Source: Desulfuromonadales bacterium (GTDB lineage: Bacteria; Desulfobacterota; Desulfuromonadia; Desulfuromonadales; BM103). From it: a DNA stretch of 19,381 nucleotides. Positions 5,498-13,280 of the stretch are shown here, piece by piece. The notes beneath the pieces are model-generated. The model had not been told where the DNA came from. It saw only the letters and a list, made by a program, of their open reading frames with translations, and did no database searches. The stretch is from NCBI GenBank assembly GCA_030640215.1, contig DAOWJU010000297.1, positions 1 to 19,381 of the forward strand. Direction: 5' to 3'. Position numbers and translations under genes: made by a program. Within the stretch, counting starts at the first letter, position 1. Every line of letters begins with the position of its first letter.

Positions 5498-6616
5498 ATG
5501 TTCGATATACTCAAAGATCTCATTTATTCAAGTGGACTGGTCAGTCTGACCGCTGGCAATATGGTCATGTGGCTGATCTCCTTCATCCTGCTCTATCTGG
5601 CTATCAAGAAGCGATATGAGCCGTTGCTGCTTCTGCCGATTGCTTTCGGCATCTTGATCGTTAATCTGCCGCTGACTTACCTCATGGAGCCCGAACATGG
5701 CCTGATCTGGTTTTTTTATCACTACGGCATCGAACTTGACATCATTCCACCAATAATTTTTCTCGGCTTGGGAGCGATGATTGATTTCGGCCCTCTGATC
5801 GCCAATCCCAAGACGCTGCTTCTGGGAGCAGGTGCTCAAGCTGGTCTATACGTCACATTCTTTGCCGCTGTCCTCTTCGGTTTCGACCTGCAAGAGGCTG
5901 CCTCTATTGCTATCATTGGCGGAGCCGACGGCCCGACCACCATTTATCTGACCTCCAAGCTTGCACCGCACCTACTTGGCGCCACAGCGGTTTCTGCCTA
6001 CGCTTACATGGCACTGGTCCCCATTATTCAGCCACCAGTGATGAAGCTGCTGACGACCAATCATGAACGCAAAATCGTCATGAAAAAACTGCGTCCTGTC
6101 AGCAAACTGCAAAGGGTCTGCTTTCCGATTATCACTGCCATGACCATCATGCTGATTGTCCCCTCGGCAGCACCGTTGATCTCCATGTTGATGCTCGGCA
6201 ATCTCTTTAAAGAATCAGGTGTTGTTGAACGCCTGACCAACGCTTCTTCCAACGAGTTGATGAACATTGTGACCATTTTTCTTGGTCTTTCGGTCGGTGC
6301 TACCATGACCGCTGGCACCTTTCTCAATCCCAAGGTCCTGTTCATCTTCTTCCTCGGTCTCTTTGCCTTCGTTATCAGTACCGCTGCCGGGTTGCTCATG
6401 GCCAAGTTTATGAATCTGTTCCTCAAGGATAAAATCAACCCGTTGATAGGTGCCGCTGGGGTCTCAGCTGTGCCAATGGCCGCACGCTGTGTTCACAAAG
6501 TTGGCTCAGAAGCGAATCGACGCAACTATCTGCTGATGTATGCCATGGGCCCAAATGTGGCCGGGGTTATAGGTACTGTCGTGGCCGCGGCCATCCTGCT
6601 AAAAAATCTTGGATAA
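5498..6616 (+). CDS. gcdB: Glutaconyl-CoA decarboxylase beta subunit (Na+-translocating, OadB family)
   Basis: This 372-residue polytopic membrane protein, close to the ~375 residues of GcdB, couples removal of CO2 from carboxybiotin to Na+ export. Residues shown to matter in Klebsiella OadB are all present at a constant offset: Asp144 in GGADGPT (141-147; D203 there), Tyr170 (Y229), and Asn314, Gly318, Ser323 and Arg330 in NPLIGAAGVSAVPMAAR (N373, G377, S382, R389). Many hydrophobic segments span the whole chain. It starts at an ATG after TGAGGAA and is preceded by a strong hairpin (5413-5449). The specific substrate is not encoded in this subunit; it follows from the neighbouring GcdA. Full length, with no defects. 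Confidence 0.93.
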   Translation: MFDILKDLIYSSGLVSLTAGNMVMWLISFILLYLAIKKRYEPLLLLPIAFGILIVNLPLTYLMEPEHGLIWFFYHYGIELDIIPPIIFLGLGAMIDFGPLIANPKTLLLGAGAQAGLYVTFFAAVLFGFDLQEAASIAIIGGADGPTTIYLTSKLAPHLLGATAVSAYAYMALVPIIQPPVMKLLTTNHERKIVMKKLRPVSKLQRVCFPIITAMTIMLIVPSAAPLISMLMLGNLFKESGVVERLTNASSNELMNIVTIFLGLSVGATMTAGTFLNPKVLFIFFLGLFAFVISTAAGLLMAKFMNLFLKDKINPLIGAAGVSAVPMAARCVHKVGSEANRRNYLLMYAMGPNVAGVIGTVVAAAILLKNLG

Positions 6617-6667
6617 ATGAACTCTTAGGATAGACTTAACGCAACGACTCAACAGAGGAGAGAACCA

Positions 6668-6880
6668 ATGTCTGAACTGACTGCACCGATTGCCGGAAAT
6701 GTCTGGAAAATTCTTGTTGCTGTAGGCGACAAAGTCGAGATGGATGATGAAGTCATCATTCTCGAAGCTCTGAAGATGGAAACTCCCATCTACTGTGAAG
6801 AGAGTGGCACCATTGCCGAGATCAAAATTAAGGAAGGCGATGCGGTCAACGAAGGCGATGTCTTGGTCATCTTCGGCTGA
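6668..6880 (+). CDS. gcdC: Biotin carrier subunit of glutaconyl-CoA decarboxylase, minimal form
   Basis: At 70 residues this is essentially a bare biotinyl (lipoyl-fold) domain. The biotin-accepting Lys36 lies in EALKMET, a Leu-for-Met variant of the usual EAMKM. The Ala/Pro-rich linker and N-terminal extension of the classical Acidaminococcus GcdC (about 145 residues) are absent: the chain begins MSELTAPIAG, directly at the first beta-strand. The carrier would shuttle CO2 from the carboxyltransferase GcdA to the membrane pump GcdB and must be biotinylated by a BirA-type ligase encoded elsewhere. A good AGAGGAGAG precedes the ATG. It lies between gcdB and gcdA. How a linkerless carrier reaches both sites is an open question; it may be a free small protein. 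Confidence 0.9.
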   Translation: MSELTAPIAGNVWKILVAVGDKVEMDDEVIILEALKMETPIYCEESGTIAEIKIKEGDAVNEGDVLVIFG

Positions 6881-6890
6881 TTTCAGAACG

Positions 6891-6990
6891 CCCTACAAAT
6901 GATTGAGGGCGTGGCAAGCAGCGGCCATATAAATGATCGAGGGCGCGGCAAGCAGCGCCCCTACAATGATGGTGCACAAGCGGCGCCCAG
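6891..6990. repeat. Three degenerate ~33-bp tandem repeats between gcdC and gcdA
   Basis: The core CTACAAATGAT..GAGGGCG.GGCAAGCAGCG starts near 6894, recurs near 6928 and again, more diverged, near 6961; the AATGAT steps are 34 and 33 bases. The second unit contains GGGCGC (6941-6946) and GCGCCC (6955-6960), an inverted pair that would fold as a hairpin. The block sits in the 151-base gap before gcdA and ends about 40 bases before its start codon. It resembles a mobile REP-like palindromic element. Confidence 0.7.
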
Positions 6991-7031
6991 GCAATAATAA
7001 AGGGTGCCCCAACAATAAAAAGGGATTTGCC

Positions 7032-8789
7032 ATGTCACGCAAACAAACACCACTGCGCCCATACTTCGAGAAAATGGCGGAAATCGGCAAGGAGCTCAGG
7101 GAAGGAGAGGTGCGTCGCTCTCAAGCCAACGTTGATCTGGTTCGTGAGCAAGAAGCGATCATCAGCCAGGAAGTTGAAAGAGTGAGAAACGCAGGCATCC
7201 CTGCTGAGAAAATTCACCAGCGCGGCGGTATGACTATCTACGATCGCCTGGATTACCTGGTCGATGAGGGCACATGGAACCCACTACACACCCTCTATAA
7301 CCCGGCTGACAACGAAGAGGGTTGTACCGGCGTTGTTAATGGTCTTGGTAAGATTGAAGGCAAATGGGCGGTCATTATTGGCTTTGACAATAAAGTCATG
7401 GCTGGCGCCTGGATCGCCGGGCAGGCCGAGAATATCCTCATGGTCACCGATCTGGCCAAGCGGCTCAATATACCCCTAGTCTGGATGACTAACTGCAGTG
7501 GCGTCAAGCTCATGGAACAGGAAACTGTCTACGCAGGTCGTCGCTCCAGCGGTGCGCCTTTCTATCGTCACGCCGATCTCAACCATCTGGGGATTCCAAT
7601 TTTAAATGGCATCTACGGTACCAACCCGGCTGGTGGCGGTTATCAGGGGATCAGCCCCACCATTCTCTTGGCTCACGACGGCGCGAACATCGCTGTTGGC
7701 GGGGCAGGCATTGTTGGCGGTATGAATCCCAAAGGGTATATCGATGAAGAGGCTGCCCAGGCATTGATTGAAGGCACCAAGAACTTCAAAGGCAAGGCTC
7801 CTGGACGAGTGGAAACTCACTTCGATCAGACCGCTTATTTTCGTGAAGCGCATGATACCGAGCAGGGCGTCCTCGATGGTATCAAGGACTATATGCGCAT
7901 GATGCCCGCTTACGATCCGACCATGTTCCGGGTGGCAGAACCCGCTGAGCCTAGGCTAAATGTCGAGGATCTCAACCTGATTCTCCCCGCGAACCAGAAA
8001 CGCCCCTACGACGCCATTCAGATCCTGGCTCGTCTCACAGATAACAGCGAGTTCATGGAATACCGGCCCGACTACGGTCGCGAGGTGTTTACCGGTATCG
8101 CCAAGATCGACGGTTTCCCGGTCGCCTTTATTGGCAATCAGCAGGGCGTTTTTCCCGGCTACCCAGAATACGCCAAAGGAGAGTATCCAGGTGTCGGTGG
8201 CAAGCACTACCGCGAAGGTCTCATCAAACAAGGGGAGTTTGTTACCCTCTGCGGTCGCGATAACCTGCCGATTATTTGGTTGCAGGATACCACCGGTATC
8301 GATGTCGGCGATCTCGCCGAAGAAGCGGAACTGCTTGCCCTGGGCCAATCCCTGGTCTATTCCATCGAACAGACCGAACTCTCCATGATGTGCGTTGTCC
8401 TGCGCAAAGGAACCGCCGCTGCCCACTACATTATGTGCGGGCCACAGGCCAACAATAACAATGCTTTTACACTCGGCACTCCGTTGACAGAGATCTACGT
8501 TATGCATGGTGAAACAGCTGCCGCTGCCTCCTATGCCCGACGCCTGGTCAAGGAAGACGATGCTGGCAACGACCTCTCTCCGATTCTGGACAAAATGAAT
8601 CAGATGATCCAGGACTACCAGGATAAGTCGCGCCCGGTTTACAGCGCCGAGAAAGGTTTTGTTGATGAGATCGTTTCGTTGACCGATCTGCGTAAATATA
8701 TCCAGGCTTTCACCGGTGCCAACTACCAGAACCCCAAGTCGATTACCCCGGTGCACCAGATGCTTCTGCCGCGCATCATCAAAGGATAA
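7032..8789 (+). CDS. gcdA: Glutaconyl-CoA decarboxylase alpha subunit (carboxyltransferase)
   Basis: This 585-residue cytoplasmic carboxyltransferase (Acidaminococcus GcdA is 587) transfers the C4 carboxylate of glutaconyl-CoA to biotin, releasing crotonyl-CoA. It has two crotonase-fold halves. The N-half contains GIYGTNPAGGGYQ (193-205) and GGAGIVGGMNPKG (223-235); the C-half contains WLQDTTGIDVG (416-426) and LRKGTAAAHYIM (457-468). The C-terminal FTGANYQNP and HQMLLPR segments match GcdA closely rather than propionyl- or methylmalonyl-CoA carboxyltransferases. I place the start at 7032 (MSRKQTPLRPYF, preceded by AAGGGA), because the open frame upstream from 6933 only translates repeat sequence. 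This gene fixes the substrate of the whole complex and supports glutaconyl-CoA as the dehydrogenase product. Confidence 0.95.
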   Translation: MSRKQTPLRPYFEKMAEIGKELREGEVRRSQANVDLVREQEAIISQEVERVRNAGIPAEKIHQRGGMTIYDRLDYLVDEGTWNPLHTLYNPADNEEGCTGVVNGLGKIEGKWAVIIGFDNKVMAGAWIAGQAENILMVTDLAKRLNIPLVWMTNCSGVKLMEQETVYAGRRSSGAPFYRHADLNHLGIPILNGIYGTNPAGGGYQGISPTILLAHDGANIAVGGAGIVGGMNPKGYIDEEAAQALIEGTKNFKGKAPGRVETHFDQTAYFREAHDTEQGVLDGIKDYMRMMPAYDPTMFRVAEPAEPRLNVEDLNLILPANQKRPYDAIQILARLTDNSEFMEYRPDYGREVFTGIAKIDGFPVAFIGNQQGVFPGYPEYAKGEYPGVGGKHYREGLIKQGEFVTLCGRDNLPIIWLQDTTGIDVGDLAEEAELLALGQSLVYSIEQTELSMMCVVLRKGTAAAHYIMCGPQANNNNAFTLGTPLTEIYVMHGETAAAASYARRLVKEDDAGNDLSPILDKMNQMIQDYQDKSRPVYSAEKGFVDEIVSLTDLRKYIQAFTGANYQNPKSITPVHQMLLPRIIKG

Positions 8790-8838
8790 GTGCCATGAGG
8801 CGTCGGGCTTGACAGTACAACGATATAATGAGGTTTAA

Positions 8839-10821
8839 ATGGAGCTAACCAGAGAAATATACTGGAACGTAGGCCATGGAGTAGGCACCTTACTGCCCAT
8901 GTACCTGCTGACCTTTGCTGCAATAGCTGTACTGGTCACTGCGTTCAAGAAACGGATCAAGATCTATAAACAAGGCCAGTCGGTCGATCGACTTGATCAA
9001 ATGCCGGTTCGAATTGCCAACCTGGTCAAGAATGTGTTGCTCCAGAGCAAGGTGACGTTGGTGAAGGGACCGGGACTGGCCCATGGCCTATTTTTCTGGG
9101 GCTTCTTCCTGTTATTTCTCGGTACCTGCCTGATCGTCGTCCAGGCTGATTTTACCGACCTGTTTTTCGGCGTCAAATTCCTTAAGGGGAATTTTTATCT
9201 ACTATTTTCAGTGGCTCTGGATCTGGCTGGTCTGGTCGCCGTTGTAATGCTTGGCGGACTCTTTGTGCGGCGTTACTTTGTATGTCCAGAAGGACTTGAG
9301 AGCAAAAAAGACGACGCCATCATGCATGGTCTGCTCTTTGCGATTCTGCTCAGCGGCTTTGTCATTGAAGGTGCGCGCATGGCGGTCACCGAGCTGGGGA
9401 CTTCATTAGCCTATTGGTCACCGGTCGGGTTGGTCTTTGCCAAGAGTATGGCTGGTCTGGGTGAAGAGAGTCTACGTTCTGTTCATAGTCTCATCTGGTG
9501 GTTCCACCTGTTGTTGGTGATGGCTTTTATCGTTTTGATTCCTTTTACCAAATTCCGACATATCTTTACGACCAGTCTCAATTATCTCTTTGAAGATCTC
9601 GGTCCGACCGGCAAATTGGTCAGCATTGATATGGAAGATGAAGATGCTGAAAGTTTTGGCGCTGCAGTTATTACGGATCTGACCTGGAAAGATATCTTTG
9701 ATACTGATGCCTGTACCCAGTGCAAACGCTGTCAGGATCGTTGCCCGGCGCATAATAGTGATAAGCCCCTTTCACCAATGAAGATTATTAACCAGATTGG
9801 CGAAGTGGCTTTCGAAAACTCTGAAAGTAACCTGATTGAAGCCTGCGACAAGGATGCAATCTGGTCCTGTACGACTTGTCTGGCCTGTCAGGAGATCTGC
9901 CCGGCGAGTATCGAGCATGTCAAAAAAATTGTCGATATGCGTCGTAACATGGTGCTGATGGAAGGCGAGTTCCCCGGCGAAGAAGTGATGGCTGCCATGG
10001 AGCAAACTGAAGTGAACGGCAACCCACTTGGTTTGGGTTACGCTTCACGAGGTGACTGGATCGAAGAGCTCGGTATCAAGCCGCTTTCGGAAGATCCTGA
10101 TGTGGATATCCTCTATTTTGTTGGCTGTTATGCTTCCTTTGACAAGCGTAATATTAAAATTGCCAAGAGCTTTGTTAAGCTTTGTCAGGCTGCTGGTATC
10201 AAAGTCGGTATTCTGGGCAAAGAAGAAAAATGTTGCGGCGAGCCGATGCGCAAGATGGGCAACGAATATCTCTATCAGTCCTTAGCTATTGAAAATGTCG
10301 AACTGATTAAAGACTATAATGTCAAGAAGGTGGTGACAACCTGTCCACACTGTTTTAATACACTGGCGAAAGATTATCGAGATCTCGATTTCGATGTAGA
10401 AGTAGAAAGTTATACGGTCTTCCTTGAAGATCTCTTAAAAACCGGCAAACTGAAAGTCAACGCCGAAGAGTTGCACTGCACTTACCACGATTCATGCTAT
10501 ATGGGCCGCCATAATGATATTTATGCTGCGCCACGCTCTCTTATCAAAGCGGCAGGCGGTCAGATTGCCGAAATGGACAAGAATCGATCCGAAGCTTTTT
10601 GCTGCAGTGCCGGAGGTGGGCGGATTATGGCTGAAGAGAAACTGGGTGACCGGATCAATGTCAAGCGGGTTGAAATGGCGGTCGAGACCGGAGCTCCGAC
10701 CATGATCTCCAATTGTCCATTCTGTCTGACTATGTTCGAAGATGGTATCAAGGGTGCTGACGTCGAGGACAAACTGAGCACAAAAGATATTGCTGAAGTT
10801 CTGGTAGAACGTCTGAACTAA
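8839..10821 (+). CDS. Membrane FeS/CCG oxidoreductase: EtfAB:menaquinone oxidoreductase (EMO type)
   Basis: This 660-residue protein should pass electrons from reduced ETF to menaquinone. The N-terminal half is a NarI/DsrM-like cytochrome b domain with about five membrane helices (near 16-36, 84-102, 119-143, 161-179 and 217-236) and candidate haem histidines His82, His163, His216 and His223. Two 4Fe-4S motifs follow, CTQCKRCQDRC (292-302) and CTTCLACQEIC (344-354). Then come two CCG domains: Cys430, CC465-466, C502/C505; and Cys547 or Cys553, CC588-589, C626/C629. This is the plan of the EMO enzyme described for Syntrophus and the Geobacter DUF224-type homologues. It lies between the decarboxylase genes and etfBA, linking them. 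ATG preceded by TGAGG. Family certain; the electron acceptor is inferred. Confidence 0.92.
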   Translation: MELTREIYWNVGHGVGTLLPMYLLTFAAIAVLVTAFKKRIKIYKQGQSVDRLDQMPVRIANLVKNVLLQSKVTLVKGPGLAHGLFFWGFFLLFLGTCLIVVQADFTDLFFGVKFLKGNFYLLFSVALDLAGLVAVVMLGGLFVRRYFVCPEGLESKKDDAIMHGLLFAILLSGFVIEGARMAVTELGTSLAYWSPVGLVFAKSMAGLGEESLRSVHSLIWWFHLLLVMAFIVLIPFTKFRHIFTTSLNYLFEDLGPTGKLVSIDMEDEDAESFGAAVITDLTWKDIFDTDACTQCKRCQDRCPAHNSDKPLSPMKIINQIGEVAFENSESNLIEACDKDAIWSCTTCLACQEICPASIEHVKKIVDMRRNMVLMEGEFPGEEVMAAMEQTEVNGNPLGLGYASRGDWIEELGIKPLSEDPDVDILYFVGCYASFDKRNIKIAKSFVKLCQAAGIKVGILGKEEKCCGEPMRKMGNEYLYQSLAIENVELIKDYNVKKVVTTCPHCFNTLAKDYRDLDFDVEVESYTVFLEDLLKTGKLKVNAEELHCTYHDSCYMGRHNDIYAAPRSLIKAAGGQIAEMDKNRSEAFCCSAGGGRIMAEEKLGDRINVKRVEMAVETGAPTMISNCPFCLTMFEDGIKGADVEDKLSTKDIAEVLVERLN

Positions 10822-10828
10822 CTGTCTT

Positions 10829-10906
10829 CCGGAGAGCAGGGGTTTTGAGCTTTCAGAGCACTTCTTGAAACTCCCTCCTTCAGGTTCTCCTGCCTCCGGT
10901 TTTTTT
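10829..10906 (+). terminator. Long hairpin with T7 tract between the EMO gene and etfB
   Basis: CCGGAG (10829-10834) pairs with CTCCGG (10894-10899), and GCAGG (10836-10840) with CCTGC (10889-10893), leaving one bulged A. Seven T follow (10900-10906). The loop is long (48 bases) and can pair partly inside. It would end or attenuate transcription before etfBA, implying a second promoter for etfBA in 10907-10946. Confidence 0.68.
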
Positions 10907-10960
10907 AACTAAATATCTGCTTTTTCGAATTGAACAACAAAACTTAAGTGGAGGAAAACG

Positions 10961-11734
10961 ATGAAAATTCTCGTATGCATCAAGCAGGTTCCAGATATGG
11001 AGTCGAGGTTTAAGCTGAATAGCGAAAGTAACTGGTACGAAGGCACCGATCTCGCCTGGCGGATGAACGAATATGACGAATATGCTGTCGAGCAAGCGGT
11101 GCAACTTAAGGGTCAAGTTGGTGATGCAGATCTTACTGTCCTCAGTATCGGGCCGGACCGGGTCAAAGAAATGATGAAGAAAGCGCTGGCTATGGGCTGT
11201 GATCGTGGCGCGCATATCGCTGATGATGACTACTTCAAAAAAGATCCTTTTGAAATTGCTTCGGTGATTGCCGAATTTGCCAAAGATCAGGGCTTCGATT
11301 TGATCTTTACTGGCATGCAGTCTCAAGACCGTGGCTCCGGACAAGTTGGCGTGTTGGTGGCTGAAATGCTTGACTTACCAAGCATTACCACGATTGTTGA
11401 TTTTGCCTTTGACGGCGGCCAGATCACGGTTAAGCGTGAGCTGGAAGGTGGTATCAAGTCGGTCATTAAGGCAACTGCTCCTGCGTTGGTCACTTGTCAA
11501 CTTGGTCTTAATACGCCACGCTACCCGACCTTGCCGAACATCATGAAAGCGAAGCGGAAGGAACTTTTGTCGATCCCGATTTCTGATCTGCTCAAAGTTG
11601 AAGGTAAGCAGGAGACCGCAAAGATGTATTTCCCGGAGAAGAAGGGCGGCGGGCTGGTCCTTGAGGGAGATGTTGCCGATTTGACTGACCGGCTTATTAA
11701 GATCCTTAAAGACAAAACCGCCGTGTTGGCCTAG
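10961..11734 (+). CDS. etfB: Electron transfer flavoprotein beta subunit
   Basis: This 257-residue EtfB starts MKILVCIKQVPDMESRF and contains the family segments MNEYDEYAVEQAVQLK, LIFTGMQSQDRGSGQVG (nucleotide-site region) and the signature region VKRELEGGIKSV, TAPALVTCQ, NTPRYPTLPNIMKAK. It pairs with EtfA to carry electrons from the acyl-CoA dehydrogenase to the membrane oxidoreductase. GTGGAGG lies at good spacing before the ATG. The stop codon is 9 bases before etfA. I cannot tell from motifs alone whether this ETF could bifurcate; with a dedicated menaquinone oxidoreductase next door and no ferredoxin or NADH partner nearby, simple non-bifurcating transfer is the likelier role. The terminator-like hairpin upstream suggests it may be expressed partly independently of the decarboxylase genes. 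Confidence 0.95.
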   Translation: MKILVCIKQVPDMESRFKLNSESNWYEGTDLAWRMNEYDEYAVEQAVQLKGQVGDADLTVLSIGPDRVKEMMKKALAMGCDRGAHIADDDYFKKDPFEIASVIAEFAKDQGFDLIFTGMQSQDRGSGQVGVLVAEMLDLPSITTIVDFAFDGGQITVKRELEGGIKSVIKATAPALVTCQLGLNTPRYPTLPNIMKAKRKELLSIPISDLLKVEGKQETAKMYFPEKKGGGLVLEGDVADLTDRLIKILKDKTAVLA

Positions 11735-11743
11735 GAGATCATA

Positions 11744-12661
11744 ATGAAAACACTACTTGTTGCAGAATATAGAGACGGTGAACTGCTCAACAGCAGCTAT
11801 GAGTTGGTTGCCTTTGCAGAACAACTTGGTGCCGAAAGCGCAATGTTCCTGGTTGGGTCTGACAGCGCACTTCCTACCTACAACGGCACACTTTATCTGG
11901 CTGATGTTGGCAAATATGGTGAATTCAATCCGGCTGTCCACAAGCAGTTGCTGCTTGATGCCATCGCTAAAGAACAGCCCGATATGGTGGTTTTTGCCCA
12001 TAGTTCATATGGCTGGGATCTGGCCCCACGGATATCTCTGGCGTTAAATGTCGCCCATGTTTCCGAAGTGATTGACATTGTCGACGGTGTCCCGGTTGTT
12101 CCCGCCTGTAATGCCAAACTGAGGCGTAACGTCAAGGCGAAGACCAATCAGATGGTCCTTACTCTTCAGGGTGGAGCTTTTGGACTTGAGGATGAGCCGA
12201 GTGGTAGTCCAACCGTGGTTTCAGTCGATACAGATACTGCAGCTCAAGTCGAATTCTGTGGCTATGAGGAAGCAGAGGCCGGTGGCGTCGATCTTTCCAA
12301 GGCCGAGGTGATTGTCAGTGCCGGTCGTGGTATTGGTAAACCGGAAAACTTGGCGATCATAGAAGCCTTGGCCAAGGCCCTTAAAGGTGAGTACGGCGCT
12401 AGCCGTCCGGTGGTTGATTCTGATTGGGCCGATCACAGCCGCCAGGTCGGTACCACAGGCCAGACTGTCTCTCCCAAATTATACGTTGCTTGTGGCATCT
12501 CCGGGGCGATCCAACATTTGGCCGGCATGAAGAAGTCGGAATTCATTGTGGCGATCAATACAGATAAAGATGCTCCTATTGGTGAAGTTGCTGATGTTTT
12601 GATTGTGGCTGACCTCAAAGAGTTTGTTCCGGCGATGACCGAAAAAATAAACAATCTTTAG
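11744..12661 (+). CDS. etfA: Electron transfer flavoprotein alpha subunit
   Basis: This 305-residue EtfA has an N-terminal alpha/beta domain with the family segment [18 protein letters not shown] and a C-terminal FAD domain. The FAD domain contains [13 protein letters not shown], the flavin-contacting [20 protein letters not shown], and AIQHLAGM followed by [20 protein letters not shown]. It has normal length and no added ferredoxin domain, unlike some clostridial EtfA proteins. AGGAGAT overlapping the etfB stop codon is its Shine-Dalgarno sequence, so the two subunits are co-translated. It is the last gene of the catabolic locus; the next gene downstream is a toxin remnant on the opposite strand. 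Confidence 0.95.
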   Translation: MKTLLVAEYRDGELLNSSYELVAFAEQLGAESAMFLVGSDSALPTYNGTLYLADVGKYGEFNPAVHKQLLLDAIAKEQPDMVVFAHSSYGWDLAPRISLALNVAHVSEVIDIVDGVPVVPACNAKLRRNVKAKTNQMVLTLQGGAFGLEDEPSGSPTVVSVDTDTAAQVEFCGYEEAEAGGVDLSKAEVIVSAGRGIGKPENLAIIEALAKALKGEYGASRPVVDSDWADHSRQVGTTGQTVSPKLYVACGISGAIQHLAGMKKSEFIVAINTDKDAPIGEVADVLIVADLKEFVPAMTEKINNL

Positions 12662-12666
12662 TCAGA

Positions 12667-12724
12667 CGCGGCGATTGGATTTGTGGAAAATTTGTGCCAC
12701 GACTTGTTGCGAATTATCGCCGCG
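12667..12724. repeat. 9-bp perfect inverted repeat after etfA
   Basis: CGCGGCGAT (12667-12675) is perfectly complementary to ATCGCCGCG (12716-12724) across a 40-base loop, six bases after the etfA stop codon. There is no T-tract. It could stabilise the mRNA end or mark a rearrangement border, since the adjacent AbiEii remnant breaks off beside it. Confidence 0.5.
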
Positions 12725-12914
12725 TGCGAAGCATCAAAGGCCCCCCTTTGAAAATGAACCGGTCATTGTGCTGCGAGACGCTGAGCCTGTAAAGGAATCG
12801 CTCCATGCCGTACCGGGAGGGTAGAAGATTGAAATCTTCGTTGTTGGTTTTTGCGCGGTTCAGAAGACGCTGAAAGATTGAATGGGCAACGTTTTTCCCG
12901 CCGGGTTCTCTCAC
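12714..12914 (-). pseudogene. AbiEii nucleotidyltransferase toxin, N-terminal fragment
   Basis: A GTG start at 12914 opens 66 codons. Residues 7-55 (NVAHSIFQRLLNRAKTNNED, then LPSRYGMERFLYRLSVSQH and RFIFKGG) match the conserved N-terminus of AbiEii/AbiGii toxins. AbiEii toxins run to roughly 280-310 residues and carry the nucleotidyltransferase GS...D-x-D motif just after the KGA/LF segment. Here the similarity ends right at KGG and the frame closes 10 codons later. No AbiEi antitoxin is found upstream on the minus strand (12915-13005). The catalytic part is missing, so this is a dead fragment of a type IV toxin-antitoxin/abortive-infection system. Confidence 0.75.
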
Positions 12915-13005
12915 CGAGTGGTTATTTTTTGTTCATCATGTAGACTGGTAAGTACATTGATTGATGCTTATTCATAGAAAACCGTAATTTGATGGAGTAA
13001 TTGCA

Positions 13006-13209
13006 ATGCCTTTGAGATTTAATGTTGAGTTGAGAGATGGCTCCGTCTGCCCTATGTCTACGAAAGCTTTTAACATTTTTCTAGCACTAGACAAAGTTGC
13101 CAGATTCAAGCGGTCTGGTGGTTGGGTTGTTGTTGGACAGGACCCGCTGAGAGACTTAGAGAAAGTCAACAGCTATCCTTCTGTTGCTGAGCGCAGAGCC
13201 TTTGTCTAA
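13006..13209 (+). CDS. Small conserved protein, GSU3473-like
   Basis: This 67-residue protein's middle, KVARFKRSGGWVVVGQDPLR, followed by a Tyr-Pro-x-x-x-ERR ending, matches small proteins annotated as the GSU3473 family in Geobacter. Those share the F-[KR]-R-S-x-G-W-V-x-V-G-x-D-P-[IL]-R core and a C-terminal ERR. Function is unknown. The N-terminus MPLRFNVELRDGSVCPM looks like a beta-hairpin. TGGAG lies about 10 bases before the ATG. It stands alone, with a good terminator 37 bases after its stop codon. The family match is from memory of the motif; the family supports a Desulfuromonadales host. Confidence 0.75.
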   Translation: MPLRFNVELRDGSVCPMSTKAFNIFLALDKVARFKRSGGWVVVGQDPLRDLEKVNSYPSVAERRAFV

Positions 13210-13246
13210 GCCTCCTCGTTTACGGTAGGATGGCATAAATGTTTAT

Positions 13247-13280
13247 GGTCGCCAGGGGTTGTTCCTTGGTGGCCTTTTTT
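13247..13280 (+). terminator. Rho-independent terminator after the GSU3473-like gene
   Basis: GGTCGCCAGGG (13247-13257) pairs over 11 positions, including G-U pairs, with CCTTGGTGGCC (13264-13274). Six T follow (13275-13280). The loop is six bases. Confidence 0.85.

Noticed and set aside
6891..6990. CRISPR-like array
   Set aside because: The units are contiguous degenerate repeats without unique spacers, and no cas genes are nearby.
6933..7031. 33-codon N-terminal extension of gcdA
   Set aside because: It translates the repeat block. The family N-terminus and a ribosome-binding site both fit the ATG at 7032.
7956..8756. Long minus-strand open frame inside gcdA
   Set aside because: It is antisense to a full-length, highly conserved gene and has no family-like sequence.
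5498..8789. Oxaloacetate or methylmalonyl-CoA decarboxylase
   Set aside because: The alpha subunit matches the GcdA architecture and end segments; OadA is a pyruvate-carboxylase-like TIM barrel, and MmdA is about 510-520 residues with different N- and C-termini.
8809..8829. TTGACA and TATAAT just before the EMO gene
   Set aside because: Both hexamers are perfect, but only 9 bases separate them, too short for a sigma-70 promoter.
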